Positions 49,592-58,788 are shown, counted from the stretch's first letter. The stretch: DNA of 64,000 nucleotides from JAJDUF01 sp965214295 (GCA_965214295.1 OZ243944.1:2046001-2110000); one strand, 5' to 3'. The notes: generated by a model from the letters alone, not told the origin. Program-made: numbers and translations.

Positions 49592-51034
49592 ATGACTGCG
49601 GCAGCTATCGGAGCCACAGGCAAGGTCGTCCAGGTCATTGGCGCCGTCGTTGACTGCGAGTTCCCGGCGGAGCGGCTTCCGGCGGTGTTCAACGCGCTGG
49701 AGATCAAACATTCTACGACGAACGGCGCCGGCGACGAGCCGTCCAACCTGATCCTTGAGGTCGAGCAGCACCTCGGGAACAACTGGGTTCGCTGCGTGGC
49801 CATGGACTCCACCGACGGACTGGGTCGCGGCGCAGAGGTCATGGATACCGGCTCACCGATTACGGTACCCGTCGGCCCGCACACGCTGGGCCGTATCTTC
49901 AATGTCCTCGGCGACGTGATAGACGAGGGCGATCCGGTCACTGTCGAGCAACGCTATCCCATCCACCGGCCGCCCCCCTCTTTCGAGGATCAGAGCGTCC
50001 AGCGCGAGATGTTCGAGACGGGGATCAAGGTAGTTGATCTGATTGCTCCCTTCACCCGGGGGGGGAAAACCGGCCTCTTCGGTGGAGCCGGTGTGGGCAA
50101 GACCATCACCATGCAGGAGCTAATCCGCAATGCCGCCGCCGAGCATGGCGGCTACTCGGTCTTCTGCGGTGTGGGCGAGCGTAGCCGCGAAGGCAACGAC
50201 ATGTACCGCGAGATGCAGGAGCGCGGGGTGCTCGACAAGACGGTCCTGGTGTACGGGCAGATGAACGAGCCGCCGGGGGTGCGGCTGCGCGTCGGGCTGT
50301 CGGGGTTGGCGATGGCCGAATACTTCCGTGACGAGGAAGGACAGGACCTGCTGCTCTTCATTGACAACATCTTCCGCTTCACGCAGGCGGGGTCCGAGGT
50401 GTCGGCGCTCCTCGGGCGGATGCCGTCGGCCGTAGGCTATCAGCCAACGCTCGGTACCGAGATGGGCGAGCTGCAAGAGCGCATTACCTCAACGACGAGC
50501 GGCTCGATCACCTCGATCCAAGCAATCTTCGTGCCGGCCGACGACTACAGTGACCCGGCGCCGGTGACTACCTTTGCCCACCTCGACGCGAGCGTGGTGC
50601 TGGAACGCTCGATCTTCGAGCGCGCCATCTTCCCGGCGATGGACCCCCTGGCCTCGACCTCACGGCTGCTCGATCCGCAAGTCGTCGGTCAGGAGCACTA
50701 CGATGTCGCCCGCGGGGTGCAGCAGTTGCTCCAGCGCTACAAGGACCTCCAAGACATCATCGCCATTCTCGGCATTGAGGAGTTGTCGGACGAGGACCGT
50801 ATCGTGGTCCATCGCGCGCGCCGCATCGAGCAGTTTTTCTGCCAGCCGATGTTCGTGGCCCAGGCGTTTACCGGCCAGGAGGGGCGCTATGTCCCCGTCG
50901 CCGAAACCGTGCGTGGGTTCCGCGAGATCCTCGACGGGCAGCACGACGACCTGCCGGAGCAAGCGTTCCGCATGGTCGGGACCATTGACGAGGCCATCGA
51001 GAAGGGCCGCGAACTCGGCAGCGACGAGGAGTAG
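49592..51034 (+). CDS. atpD: F1Fo ATP synthase subunit beta
   Basis: A 480-residue catalytic subunit. Walker A GGAGVGKT is at 164-171, followed by GVGERSREGNDMYREMQERG with the catalytic Glu, LLLFIDNIFRFTQAGSEVSA (Walker B) and ALLGRMPSAVGYQPTLGTEM. Length and all key sites are normal. It follows atpG by about 54 bases behind GAGGAGAGG, and its stop is 6 bases before atpC. Confidence 0.97.
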   Translation: MTAAAIGATGKVVQVIGAVVDCEFPAERLPAVFNALEIKHSTTNGAGDEPSNLILEVEQHLGNNWVRCVAMDSTDGLGRGAEVMDTGSPITVPVGPHTLGRIFNVLGDVIDEGDPVTVEQRYPIHRPPPSFEDQSVQREMFETGIKVVDLIAPFTRGGKTGLFGGAGVGKTITMQELIRNAAAEHGGYSVFCGVGERSREGNDMYREMQERGVLDKTVLVYGQMNEPPGVRLRVGLSGLAMAEYFRDEEGQDLLLFIDNIFRFTQAGSEVSALLGRMPSAVGYQPTLGTEMGELQERITSTTSGSITSIQAIFVPADDYSDPAPVTTFAHLDASVVLERSIFERAIFPAMDPLASTSRLLDPQVVGQEHYDVARGVQQLLQRYKDLQDIIAILGIEELSDEDRIVVHRARRIEQFFCQPMFVAQAFTGQEGRYVPVAETVRGFREILDGQHDDLPEQAFRMVGTIDEAIEKGRELGSDEE

Positions 51035-51040
51035 GCAGGC

Positions 51041-51475
51041 GTGGCCACTACACAGCTCGCAATCGTGGCGGCGGAGCGCAACGTCTTTGCCGGTGAGGTG
51101 GACATGGTCTTGGCGCCCAGCGCCGTCGGCCAGTTGGGTATCTTACCCCGCCACGCGCCACTCCTGACCCTGCTGGTGCCCGGAACCCTGCACATTCGAC
51201 AGGGCGATTCCGAGCGCCTGCTCGCCGTCGGTGGTGGCTTCCTGGAGGCCGACCAAACGCACGTCACCGCCTTGGTGGACTCGGCGGAGTGGGCCGAGGA
51301 AGTAGATGTCGCGCGGGCGGAAGCCGCCGGCGACCGCGCGCGACAACGTCTCCGCGCGCGCGATCCGGGCGCCGACATGGTACGTGCAGAGGCGGCGCTA
51401 CGGCGGTCAGTGGCCCGACTCAAGACCACCGAGCGCGCCAGTCGGGATAGCCGGCGCGACCTCAGCCAACCCTAG
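51041..51475 (+). CDS. atpC: F1Fo ATP synthase subunit epsilon
   Basis: A 144-residue protein from GTG 51041: beta-sandwich LAIVAAERNVFAGEVDMVLA, QLGILPRHAPLLTLLVPGTL and LAVGGGFLEADQTHVTALVD, followed by a C-terminal helical pair containing ARAEAAGDRARQRLRARD. The C-terminal helices can inhibit ATP hydrolysis in relatives. It ends the ATP synthase part of the operon; a gap of 131 bases precedes murA. Confidence 0.92.
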   Translation: MATTQLAIVAAERNVFAGEVDMVLAPSAVGQLGILPRHAPLLTLLVPGTLHIRQGDSERLLAVGGGFLEADQTHVTALVDSAEWAEEVDVARAEAAGDRARQRLRARDPGADMVRAEAALRRSVARLKTTERASRDSRRDLSQP

Positions 51476-51606
51476 CGCCCGATCAACGCTGCTGTAGCCG
51501 GTCGTCCGCCTCAAACCCCGGCTTGCACTGCCGTAACGACACCGGGCACAATGCAAGCAGGCCGCCATTGCACCGGCAAGCGGCCAACAGTCGGAAGGTG
51601 TGACAC

Positions 51607-52959
51607 GTGGCGCGACAAGCCGTGGCTCCAGGCTTCATGCGGCGGCCGACGGGCACACCACCCGCCCCGAACAACAGCCAGGACGCGATCCCCTCACGCG
51701 GCGGGCGTTTCCTGATACGCGGAGGACGACGCCTTCGCGGTGAAATTCGCGTCAGAGGCGCCAAGAACGCAGCGTTACCGATGATGACCTCGGCCCTGCT
51801 GACTAGGGAGCCGGTCATCCTCGAAGACGTACCCGATATTGATGACGTACACACGCAGGCAGCGCTGCTGCGGTCGTTGGGGGCCACGGTGGAGTGGGAG
51901 CCGGCGGCCCATCGCATGACCATCGTCGCGGACACGCTGACCAGCGCCGCACTGCCAACAGCGTTAGCGCAGAGCGTCCGCACCTCGTTTCTCTGTCTGG
52001 GACCACTCCTCGCCCGCACTGGCACCGCGGCGCTGTCCCGGCCCGGTGGCTGCGATATCGGTGAGCGACCCGTCAACATGGACGTGCGTGGCCTCGCGGC
52101 CATGGGCGCCGAGATTGTCCAGCAAGACGGCGCCTACGTCGCTCAGACCCGCGGGTTGCAAAGCGCCGCGATCTACCTCGATTATCCCAGCGTCACCGGG
52201 ACGGAAAACCTGATGATGGCCGCCTGTCTGGCCGAGGGCACAACCATCATCAAACATGCGGCGTGCGAGCCGGAGGTGGTAGCGCTCGCGGAGCACCTGA
52301 CCCGGATGGGCGCGGTAATTCATGGGGCCGGGACCCCCAAAATCGAGGTGCTGGGGAGGGGCTCGCTCTACAGTGCGCGGTCGCAGGTCATCCCCGATCG
52401 GCTGGAAGCGGGCATGTTCGCGATTGCCGCGGCGATCACCGGCGGCGACGTAGGTATCCGCGACGTGATCCCGGAGCACTTGGATGCGGTGACTTACAAG
52501 CTGCGAGAGTGTGGGGTCGAGGTCCTGGAGTACGAGGACCGCCTGGAAGTCCGCTGGCGACGCCCACTGCAGGCCACCGAGATTCAGGCCATCCACTACC
52601 CCGGCTTTCCGACGGACATGCAGGCGCCGTTCGCCGTGTTGATGACCCAAGCACAGAACACCAGTGTCATTCACGAGCGAGTCTTCGAAAATCGCCTGCT
52701 CTACGCGGCCGAGGTGGCCAAGCTCGGAGCTAGAATTGACGTAGAATCGCAGGTTACGGCGCATGTCCACGGTCCGATACGCTTGCGTGGCACGACCGTT
52801 GCGGCGCTTGACCTCCGCTGCGGCATTGCCCTCGTGCTCGCCGGCCTCGCCGCCGAAGGAACAACTATCGTGGAAGAGGCCGGCCACATCAGGCGCGGCT
52901 ACGAGCAGCTTCCCGAACGCCTCGTCAGCTTAGGAGCAGAGTTGGAGGCCAGTGCCTAG
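51607..52959 (+). CDS. murA: UDP-N-acetylglucosamine 1-carboxyvinyltransferase
   Basis: A 450-residue enolpyruvyl transferase catalysing the first committed step of peptidoglycan synthesis. FLIRGGRRLRGEIRVRGAKN starts the conserved part. The catalytic cysteine is at about residue 149 in RPGGCDIGERPVNMDVRGL, so fosfomycin sensitivity would be expected. Later marks are YLDYPSVTGTENLMMAACLA, IPDRLEAGMFAIAAAITGGD and YPGFPTDMQAPFAVLMTQA. GTG 51607 is preceded by GGAAGG; the first 27 residues are extra relative to the core. Same direction as the atp genes. Confidence 0.94.
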   Translation: MARQAVAPGFMRRPTGTPPAPNNSQDAIPSRGGRFLIRGGRRLRGEIRVRGAKNAALPMMTSALLTREPVILEDVPDIDDVHTQAALLRSLGATVEWEPAAHRMTIVADTLTSAALPTALAQSVRTSFLCLGPLLARTGTAALSRPGGCDIGERPVNMDVRGLAAMGAEIVQQDGAYVAQTRGLQSAAIYLDYPSVTGTENLMMAACLAEGTTIIKHAACEPEVVALAEHLTRMGAVIHGAGTPKIEVLGRGSLYSARSQVIPDRLEAGMFAIAAAITGGDVGIRDVIPEHLDAVTYKLRECGVEVLEYEDRLEVRWRRPLQATEIQAIHYPGFPTDMQAPFAVLMTQAQNTSVIHERVFENRLLYAAEVAKLGARIDVESQVTAHVHGPIRLRGTTVAALDLRCGIALVLAGLAAEGTTIVEEAGHIRRGYEQLPERLVSLGAELEASA

Positions 52960-53059
52960 TCTGGCTGCTGGCCGCCGGACGTGGCACCGGAGAGACCACC
53001 CACCACCACTACGACCCTCATCACCCTACCCAGCACATTAGCAGCGTGACGACCGGATA

Positions 53060-54070
53060 ATGTTTGCTCGCCAGATCGGTATTGACCTCGGGACAACCAA
53101 TGTCCTCGTCTACCTGCGCGGCCGCGGCATCGTCGTGAACGAACCGTCGGTTGTCGCGGTCTCACCCGGCGACCGGCGCGTGGAAGCGGTCGGCGACGAG
53201 GCGTTGCAGATGCTGGGGCGCTCCGCGAAATCCTTGGAGATAGTCCGTCCACTACAGCATGGCGTCATCGCCGACTATTTCGTCACCGAGGCGATGCTGC
53301 GCTACTTCATCGAAAAAATCTATGGCCGCTTCCGCTTGCTGAAGCCGATTGTAATGATGGCAGTTCCGGCGGGCGCAACCGGCGTCGAGCTACGGGCCGC
53401 AGACGAGGTGGCGCTGGCAGCCGGCGCCCGCCCGCCGGTCTATTCGATCCAAGAGCCACTCGCGGCCGCCATTGGCGCCGGCCTTCCCATCTCGGCGCCG
53501 AGTGGCAACCTCATCGTGGACATTGGCGGCGGCACGACCGAGGTGGCAGTGATCTCGCTCAACGACGTGGTAGTGATGCATGCCGAACGGATTGGCGGCT
53601 CCCAGCTAGACGCGGACATCGCAACCTATGTCCGGCGCCGGCACAATCTCCTCGTCGGCGACCGCACTACGGAAGAGGCCAAGATTGCGGTCGGCAGCGC
53701 ATTACCTCTGCAAGTGACTCAGCGCTTCGACATTCGCGGCCGTGATGTCGTCTCCGGACTCCCGCGTACCACCACGATCAGCTCGGAAGAGATCACCGAG
53801 GCAATGCGCGAAACCCTCATGCAGATCGTTTTTACCATCAGGACCGTCCTGGAGCGGACCCCTCCTGAGCTAGCGGCCGACATTATTGACAAAGGGATTG
53901 TGCTCACCGGTGGCGGCGCTCTGCTCCGGCAGCTGGACCGGTTTGTGACCTTCCATACTGGTGTATCGTGCCACGTGGCCGAGCAACCGCTGGACTGCGT
54001 CGCGCTCGGCACGGGGCTGGCGCTCGAACATCTGGATGTGCTACGTAGTAGGTCCGGCCCCGGCGCATAG
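53060..54070 (+). CDS. mreB: Rod shape-determining protein, MreB/Mbl family
   Basis: A 336-residue actin-fold protein. Phosphate-1 loop IGIDLGTTNVLVYLRGRGIV, connect region VRPLQHGVIADYFVTEAMLR, phosphate-2 loop GNLIVDIGGGTTEVAVISLN, EEAKIAVGSALPLQ, and adenosine motif DKGIVLTGGGALLRQLDRF are all present. It polymerises along the inner membrane and directs wall synthesis; adjacency to murA fits that role. Whether it is MreB or an Mbl paralog cannot be decided, as mreC/mreD do not follow. Confidence 0.9.
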   Translation: MFARQIGIDLGTTNVLVYLRGRGIVVNEPSVVAVSPGDRRVEAVGDEALQMLGRSAKSLEIVRPLQHGVIADYFVTEAMLRYFIEKIYGRFRLLKPIVMMAVPAGATGVELRAADEVALAAGARPPVYSIQEPLAAAIGAGLPISAPSGNLIVDIGGGTTEVAVISLNDVVVMHAERIGGSQLDADIATYVRRRHNLLVGDRTTEEAKIAVGSALPLQVTQRFDIRGRDVVSGLPRTTTISSEEITEAMRETLMQIVFTIRTVLERTPPELAADIIDKGIVLTGGGALLRQLDRFVTFHTGVSCHVAEQPLDCVALGTGLALEHLDVLRSRSGPGA

Positions 54071-54225
54071 CCGCGCGAGTGGGCAGCGGCCGGACAAGGC
54101 ATAGTAGGCAGAAGCGATAGTAGGCAGAAGCGGCGGTATCTTCCAGAGGCTGATCGGCACGCACGCCGCTGGCATCATGCCGTTGGTGTATCGGCCCGGT
54201 CAGCCAAGCCGAAAAGGAGGAAGCA

Positions 54226-54519
54226 ATGAAGGTTGACGAGTTCCTAGCAGAGGCACGCACCGCTCTTAACACGCAGGAGCAGGAGGCGGTCGCGGCTGCG
54301 CCCGACGACTACATGGCGATGATGGCACGCTTTCCCATCAACTGCCGGCGGCAGTTCCTCGACTGGCTCGGCGACGGTAGCGATATTCCCCACGACGACT
54401 TTCCGCGCATCCTGGCGCGCGTCGCCGGACGCAACGAAATCCACGACCGCGGCGGCCTCAGCCCCACCTACGCCCAGCAGCTGCTCGATGGCTGGCGCGA
54501 GAGCCACGCCCACGAGTAG
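54226..54519 (+). CDS. Small conserved-looking protein of unknown function
   Basis: A 97-residue soluble acidic protein from ATG 54226 behind a strong AAAAGGAGGAA. It contains LAEARTALNTQEQEAVAAAP, MMARFPINCRRQFLDWLGDG and LSPTYAQQLLDGWRESHAHE. I do not recognise the family. The strong ribosome binding site and codon usage support a real gene. It stands alone between mreB and a convergent nuclease-like gene. Confidence 0.6.
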   Translation: MKVDEFLAEARTALNTQEQEAVAAAPDDYMAMMARFPINCRRQFLDWLGDGSDIPHDDFPRILARVAGRNEIHDRGGLSPTYAQQLLDGWRESHAHE

Positions 54520-54548
54520 GAGCAACACTTACAGGGCAGGACCCGCGG

Positions 54549-55061
54549 CTAGAGCCGGCTCTTTTCCGAGGCAACCTCGCCCAGTAGACGAAACGGTTCA
54601 GCCTCGAAGGGCGGCTGGAGCGGCCACGTAATCCGAGCTGAAGAGGCAAGGAGATACTGCCGCTGCTCCGGTGTATACTTCCAGTACCGCGAGCGTGGCA
54701 GATCACGGTTCCTAGCAAACGCAAACCGCCACTGTTCATCAAAGGAAAACAGATTGACTGCTAGTAGGTCGAACTCACCGGCAAGCAAACAGGTAGTTTC
54801 GACTACATCTCCGTTGGGCAGCGTGACCGGTCGGCGATCACTGGCGTCACATTGGAATGTGCCCTTGTAGCCGCTGTCCGTCTTACGGATCGAGTTGGTC
54901 TGGAGCGATTTCGTCTCCACGCTTATTTCTACACCCTTGTAAGTGAAATGTAGGTCGGCTTTACGGCTTCTGTCGTGATTATCATACTTTCTGACATTTC
55001 GAAGCCGCTCATCCGAGAGCCAGATTTTTCTCAGTTGATACTCAGCCACATAGCCCAGCAT
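54549..55061 (-). CDS. Nuclease-like hypothetical protein (possible PD-(D/E)XK fold)
   Basis: A 170-residue protein from ATG 55061. RKADLHFTYKGVEISVETKS contains D-x(n)-ExK in the arrangement of PD-(D/E)XK nucleases, followed by QTNSIRKTDSG and a FDLLAVNLFSFDEQWRFAFA strand region as seen in group I restriction-endonuclease-like proteins. The frame stays open upstream for about 20 codons (ELTPEELTEIVDSNPSLRG) to a TAG but offers no ATG, GTG or TTG, so the true start may have been lost. It is divergent from the small gene at 55135. Confidence 0.5.
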   Translation of the reverse strand: MLGYVAEYQLRKIWLSDERLRNVRKYDNHDRSRKADLHFTYKGVEISVETKSLQTNSIRKTDSGYKGTFQCDASDRRPVTLPNGDVVETTCLLAGEFDLLAVNLFSFDEQWRFAFARNRDLPRSRYWKYTPEQRQYLLASSARITWPLQPPFEAEPFRLLGEVASEKSRL

Positions 55062-55134
55062 GATCCCACGCAGGCTAGGGTTGGAATCAACAATCTCCGT
55101 CAGCTCTTCTGGGGTAAGCTCCTATCGCTCAAGG

Positions 55135-55392
55135 ATGTCCAAGTCTTACTCCTTTGCTCCCGATGCTATCTCCTCCCGTTTTGACAAATACAAGGAAGTA
55201 GGAGTGATTCTTGCGGGCATAGACTTGCCGCTTGATCCGACTGACTACCGGTTTATTGGGACGGACAAGAATGAAGAGGTCTTTGGCGTAGAATCCACGC
55301 TCTTGGTACGCATTTATAATCTCGACGTGCGTGAGATGCTGCGTATTTGCACTGACTTCATCCTGGCATTTGACAATGAGGACACCGTCTGA
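55135..55392 (+). CDS. Small hypothetical protein, divergent from the nuclease-like gene
   Basis: An 85-residue protein from ATG 55135: MSKSYSFAPDAISSRFDKYK, DLPLDPTDYRFIGTDKNEEV and LDVREMLRICTDFILAFDNE. The family is unknown. Its lower-GC codon choice resembles that of the divergent nuclease-like gene rather than the surrounding housekeeping genes, suggesting the two arrived together. The ribosome binding site is weak (AAGG). Confidence 0.45.
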   Translation: MSKSYSFAPDAISSRFDKYKEVGVILAGIDLPLDPTDYRFIGTDKNEEVFGVESTLLVRIYNLDVREMLRICTDFILAFDNEDTV

Positions 55393-55439
55393 ACTTGCAC
55401 AGCCTTCCGGTCAATTCCACGCTGCCGCTGCAGTAACAG

Positions 55440-55479
55440 CTCCCGTTGGATTCCGGCCTTTGCCGGAATCCAACGGGAG
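55440..55479. repeat. Perfect 18-base palindromic hairpin repeat
   Basis: CTCCCGTTGGATTCCGGC and GCCGGAATCCAACGGGAG are exact complements around CTTT. The core GGATTCCGGC..GCCGGAATCC has the same style as the CATTCCCGCG hairpins near 34.6 and 35.3 kb. It lies in the 401-base gap before ispG, where I see no gene; it could terminate the 85-residue gene. Confidence 0.65.
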
Positions 55480-55793
55480 ACCAGGATGTCTCAACCGGCC
55501 CGTGTGTCCAGGCTGACACACGCTCTGAGCGGCGTCTAGGGTGACGTCGGAGATAACAGCCGTGGTCAACAGATGGCTCCTCTCCGGCCATGCGGTAGGG
55601 TTAGTCGGATGATACCGGCGGAGCCGGGGCGGTGTTCACGCCGCCCACCGGGTCCCACGGGGTAGTGCTGTCTCCGTCGGACTTACGGCTAAGGTGTTAT
55701 GATTAGCTCGAATGCATTTCCCCGTAAACCTACCACTTGCCGCACACGCCCAGTCGGAACCGTGTGCTGATCGCTGAGGGCTGACAGTGACGT

Positions 55794-57965
55794 ATGATCG
55801 CCGTTGAGGCCCCGCCACACCTCGCCGGTATCGGACGCTACACCTACCAGCGCCGCCGCACGCGCTGCGTGATGGTCGGTGATGTCGGCGTGGGCGGCGA
55901 ACACCCCATTCGCGTGCAATCCATGACCACGCCGGCCACGCGGGACGTGGCGGCGACGGTTGCACAGACGATCCGCTTAGTCGCCGCCGGATGCGAAATC
56001 GTCCGCGTCACCGTTCCAACGGTCGCGGATGCGCGTGCGCTGGGGGCTATCCGTGCCGAGTTGCACCGGCGCGGCGTCCGCGTCCCGCTCGTCGCCGACA
56101 TCCACTTCAGCCCGGCAGCAGCCCTCGAAGCAGCACAGCACGCCGAAAAGGTCCGCGTCAATCCGGGCAACTTCGCCGATAGTAAGCGTTTCGCCGTCCG
56201 CGAGTACACCGACCGGCAATACGCCGCCGCGTTGGAGCGGGTTGCCGAGCGCTTTGTGCCTCTCGTGCGCCGGTGCCGGGAGCTTGGCGTAGCCATGCGT
56301 ATTGGCACCAACCACGGCTCACTCTCGGACCGGGTGCTGAACCGCTACGGTGACACACCACTGGGCATGGTCGAGTCGGCGCTGGAGTTCGTGCATATCT
56401 GCGAGGAGCACAGCTACTACGATGTGATCTTCTCGATGAAAGCGTCCAATCCGAAGGTCATGATCCAGGCCTATCGGTTGCTGGCCGCCCGGTTGGATGC
56501 TCGGGGGACCCCGTACCCTTTTCACCTCGGCGTGACCGAGGCCGGCAAGGACGAGGATGGCCGGATCAAGTCGGCCATCGGTACAGGTAGCCTGCTCGAC
56601 GACGGTATTGGCGATACAGTGCGCGTCTCGCTGACCGAAGAGCCGGAAGCCGAAATCCCGGTCGCGCAAGCGCTGGTCCGGCCCTATAACGAATGGCAAG
56701 CCCGCTATCACGCGGCGCGATGCGCCGGCCCGGCCGCGCCAACTACTGCCGCCAAGCCGGCCGCCGCGCTACCCGATAGCCGCGATCCCTATAGCTATAC
56801 CCGCCGTGCCGCGCGTCCGACCGTCGTTGGCGATGTAGCATGGGGCGAGCAGTCACCTGTGCGCGTAGTCCAGCGGTATGCCGGGCCGCTGGCAACGGTT
56901 CCGCATGTCGAGCGACGGGTGCGCTGGGCGCGTCGGGCCGACGGCTGGGTACAGCCGCGGCCCGATGCCGTCTCCGTGCAAGTCACGAGCGAGGCTGACC
57001 TCGCGACGCTCCGTCTCCTCTATCGGAGCACTCACGGCGATCTTCCCGCCTCGCAGACTGCGCTGCCCAGCTTACCGCTCGTCGTGCAGGCCGCCCTGGC
57101 AGCCCCCTGGTTGGGCGAGGTGGTTGCGCTTGCAGACGCGGTAAGCCTCCATATCACTCCCTCGCTGCTTGATCGGGACGGGCGGGCGCTGCTGGCCCGC
57201 GCCTGCCGGCTGGCAGCACGCCACGACACGCCGGTTATGCTCGCGCCGCGGGGTGTGTCGGCCTCGCCGCGCGACGACCTCGCCTGGAGCGCATCATTGC
57301 CGGCTGCCGCGGCGACGCTCGCGAATACATCCCTCACTGCCGTTGAAGTCGCTGCGGACGCCGGCCTCGCCGACATGATCCTGTCGCTAGGACCGGCCGA
57401 TCCGGCGCTGCTGGTGCGTGCCGGGCGGCTCCTGGCCGCGCGACTCGCGGCTGCCGGCCAGTCCACTCCGCTCCACTTCATCACGCGCATCGGCAGCGAT
57501 GAGCAGGACCTGGTGTTCGCCGCGGCGGCGCTCGGCTCGCTGCTCTCCGATGGGCTGGGCGATAGCATCGAGGTCGTCGGTCCGCCCGGCGCCGACGACA
57601 GCGCAACCATGCAGCAGGCGTTCAACATCCTCCAAGGCGCTGGCGTGCGGCTCACCAAAACCGAGTACGTCGCGTGTCCCTCCTGTGGCCGGACGCTCTT
57701 CGACTTGCAGACGACGACGGACCGCATTCAGCACGACACCGGGCATCTCCGTGGGGTCAAGATCGCCGTCATGGGCTGTATTGTCAATGGGCCGGGGGAA
57801 ATGGCCGATGCCGATTTCGGCTACGTCGGCGGCGCGCCCGGCAAGGTCAACCTCTACGTCGGGAAGGAGCTTGTCGAACGCCACGTGCCCGAGGCGGAGG
57901 CAAGCAAGCGGCTTATCGCGCTGATCCGCCAGCACGGTCGTTGGGCGGAGGCCCCGGCCTCGTAG
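55794..57965 (+). CDS. ispG: (E)-4-hydroxy-3-methylbut-2-enyl-diphosphate synthase, long three-domain form
   Basis: A 723-residue version of IspG, the 4Fe-4S enzyme making HMBPP in the MEP isoprenoid pathway. The N-terminal TIM barrel has VMVGDVGVGGEHPIRVQSMT, LVADIHFSPAAALEAA and MRIGTNHGSLSDRVLNRYG. A central inserted domain (about residues 310-590) is present, as in plant, chlamydial and some other bacterial enzymes, and the C-terminal reductase-like domain carries the cluster ligands C628, C631 and C662 plus E669 (CPSCGRT and GCIVNGPGE). ATG 55794 is the start. A single gene, rightward. Confidence 0.94.
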   Translation: MIAVEAPPHLAGIGRYTYQRRRTRCVMVGDVGVGGEHPIRVQSMTTPATRDVAATVAQTIRLVAAGCEIVRVTVPTVADARALGAIRAELHRRGVRVPLVADIHFSPAAALEAAQHAEKVRVNPGNFADSKRFAVREYTDRQYAAALERVAERFVPLVRRCRELGVAMRIGTNHGSLSDRVLNRYGDTPLGMVESALEFVHICEEHSYYDVIFSMKASNPKVMIQAYRLLAARLDARGTPYPFHLGVTEAGKDEDGRIKSAIGTGSLLDDGIGDTVRVSLTEEPEAEIPVAQALVRPYNEWQARYHAARCAGPAAPTTAAKPAAALPDSRDPYSYTRRAARPTVVGDVAWGEQSPVRVVQRYAGPLATVPHVERRVRWARRADGWVQPRPDAVSVQVTSEADLATLRLLYRSTHGDLPASQTALPSLPLVVQAALAAPWLGEVVALADAVSLHITPSLLDRDGRALLARACRLAARHDTPVMLAPRGVSASPRDDLAWSASLPAAAATLANTSLTAVEVAADAGLADMILSLGPADPALLVRAGRLLAARLAAAGQSTPLHFITRIGSDEQDLVFAAAALGSLLSDGLGDSIEVVGPPGADDSATMQQAFNILQGAGVRLTKTEYVACPSCGRTLFDLQTTTDRIQHDTGHLRGVKIAVMGCIVNGPGEMADADFGYVGGAPGKVNLYVGKELVERHVPEAEASKRLIALIRQHGRWAEAPAS

Positions 57966-58442
57966 GTGCCGAGAATCAAATGCGCTCGCGGAGGCGTCTG
58001 GAGGAGCAGAACACCTTCGCGAGCGCAGCGTGCCCAGCGTAGTCAGCGCGGCAGTGGGGGGTGATCCCGCGTCAAACTACGCTGGTGACACTGTGAATAT
58101 AGTATACGCCTCCCGGTCGCGGCCGTGGTTACGTTGCCGTTACAACCTCGTTACGGCTTGTAGCACCTCACCCCTCGGTCCTCTCCCCATCGCCGATAGA
58201 TAGCGAGGAGGAGTCTGCGACCCGTCATTCTCCCGTCGCGCTCGTCATTGCAGCTTCCGCACGCAATTGAGGCATCCGTTCCTTGACTCGACCGCCTCCA
58301 GGTTGCATAGTGCCTACCGCAGTACCGGGGGGCGCGGCAAGTGTGCCCGGCAAGCCGCCGGGGCCGACGGGAAGGCTGCTGTGCCGTTGCCGATTGCATG
58401 AGATGCTCGCGCCACAGCGAGGCGCAATTCAGGGGGAGGATC
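57966..58442. other. 477-base non-coding stretch after ispG
   Basis: The gap holds a CCTCACCCCTCGGTCCTCTCC...GAGGAGG repeat (58166-58215) followed by GTCATT units, of the same kind as upstream of the MITE at 35.2 kb. A TATAGTATAC at about 58098-58107 has no matching -35. No gene is supported. Confidence 0.45.
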
Positions 58443-58772
58443 ATGGGACGCTTGATTGGTGGCATCGTCATTGTCGGTGTCGGTGTGTTGGCACTATTTG
58501 GAACTATCAGCAACGTAGGCTTTGATCTCATCGCCGTGCTCGTCTTGCTGGCAGTCATCATCATTGGGGCAGCATTGGCCTATTGGGGCTGGGGCTATGT
58601 TGCCGGGCGCCAGCGGACACTCCCCGTCATCGAGCGGATGGCGAAAGATGGTGCCGTCATTGATACCCCGGCTGCTGCAGAAGAGACCGGCCTCTCGGTC
58701 GAGCAGGTGCGTAAGCACGTCCAGTATGCCAAGATGAAGGGGTATATCGAGCGTAACGTCGAGGTCAAGTAG
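58443..58772 (+). CDS. Small two-helix membrane protein with C-terminal helix-turn-helix-like segment
   Basis: A 109-residue protein from ATG 58443 behind GGGGGAGG. Two hydrophobic segments (IVIVGVGVLALFGTIS and LIAVLVLLAVIIIGAALAYW) are followed by a soluble tail in which TPAAAEETGLSVEQVRKHVQ and YAKMKGYIERNVEVK resemble a winged or simple HTH. A membrane-anchored regulator is possible; I do not recognise the family. It is convergent with the VanW gene (16-base gap). Confidence 0.6.
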   Translation: MGRLIGGIVIVGVGVLALFGTISNVGFDLIAVLVLLAVIIIGAALAYWGWGYVAGRQRTLPVIERMAKDGAVIDTPAAAEETGLSVEQVRKHVQYAKMKGYIERNVEVK

Positions 58773-58788
58773 GGAGTGAGGGCCGAGA

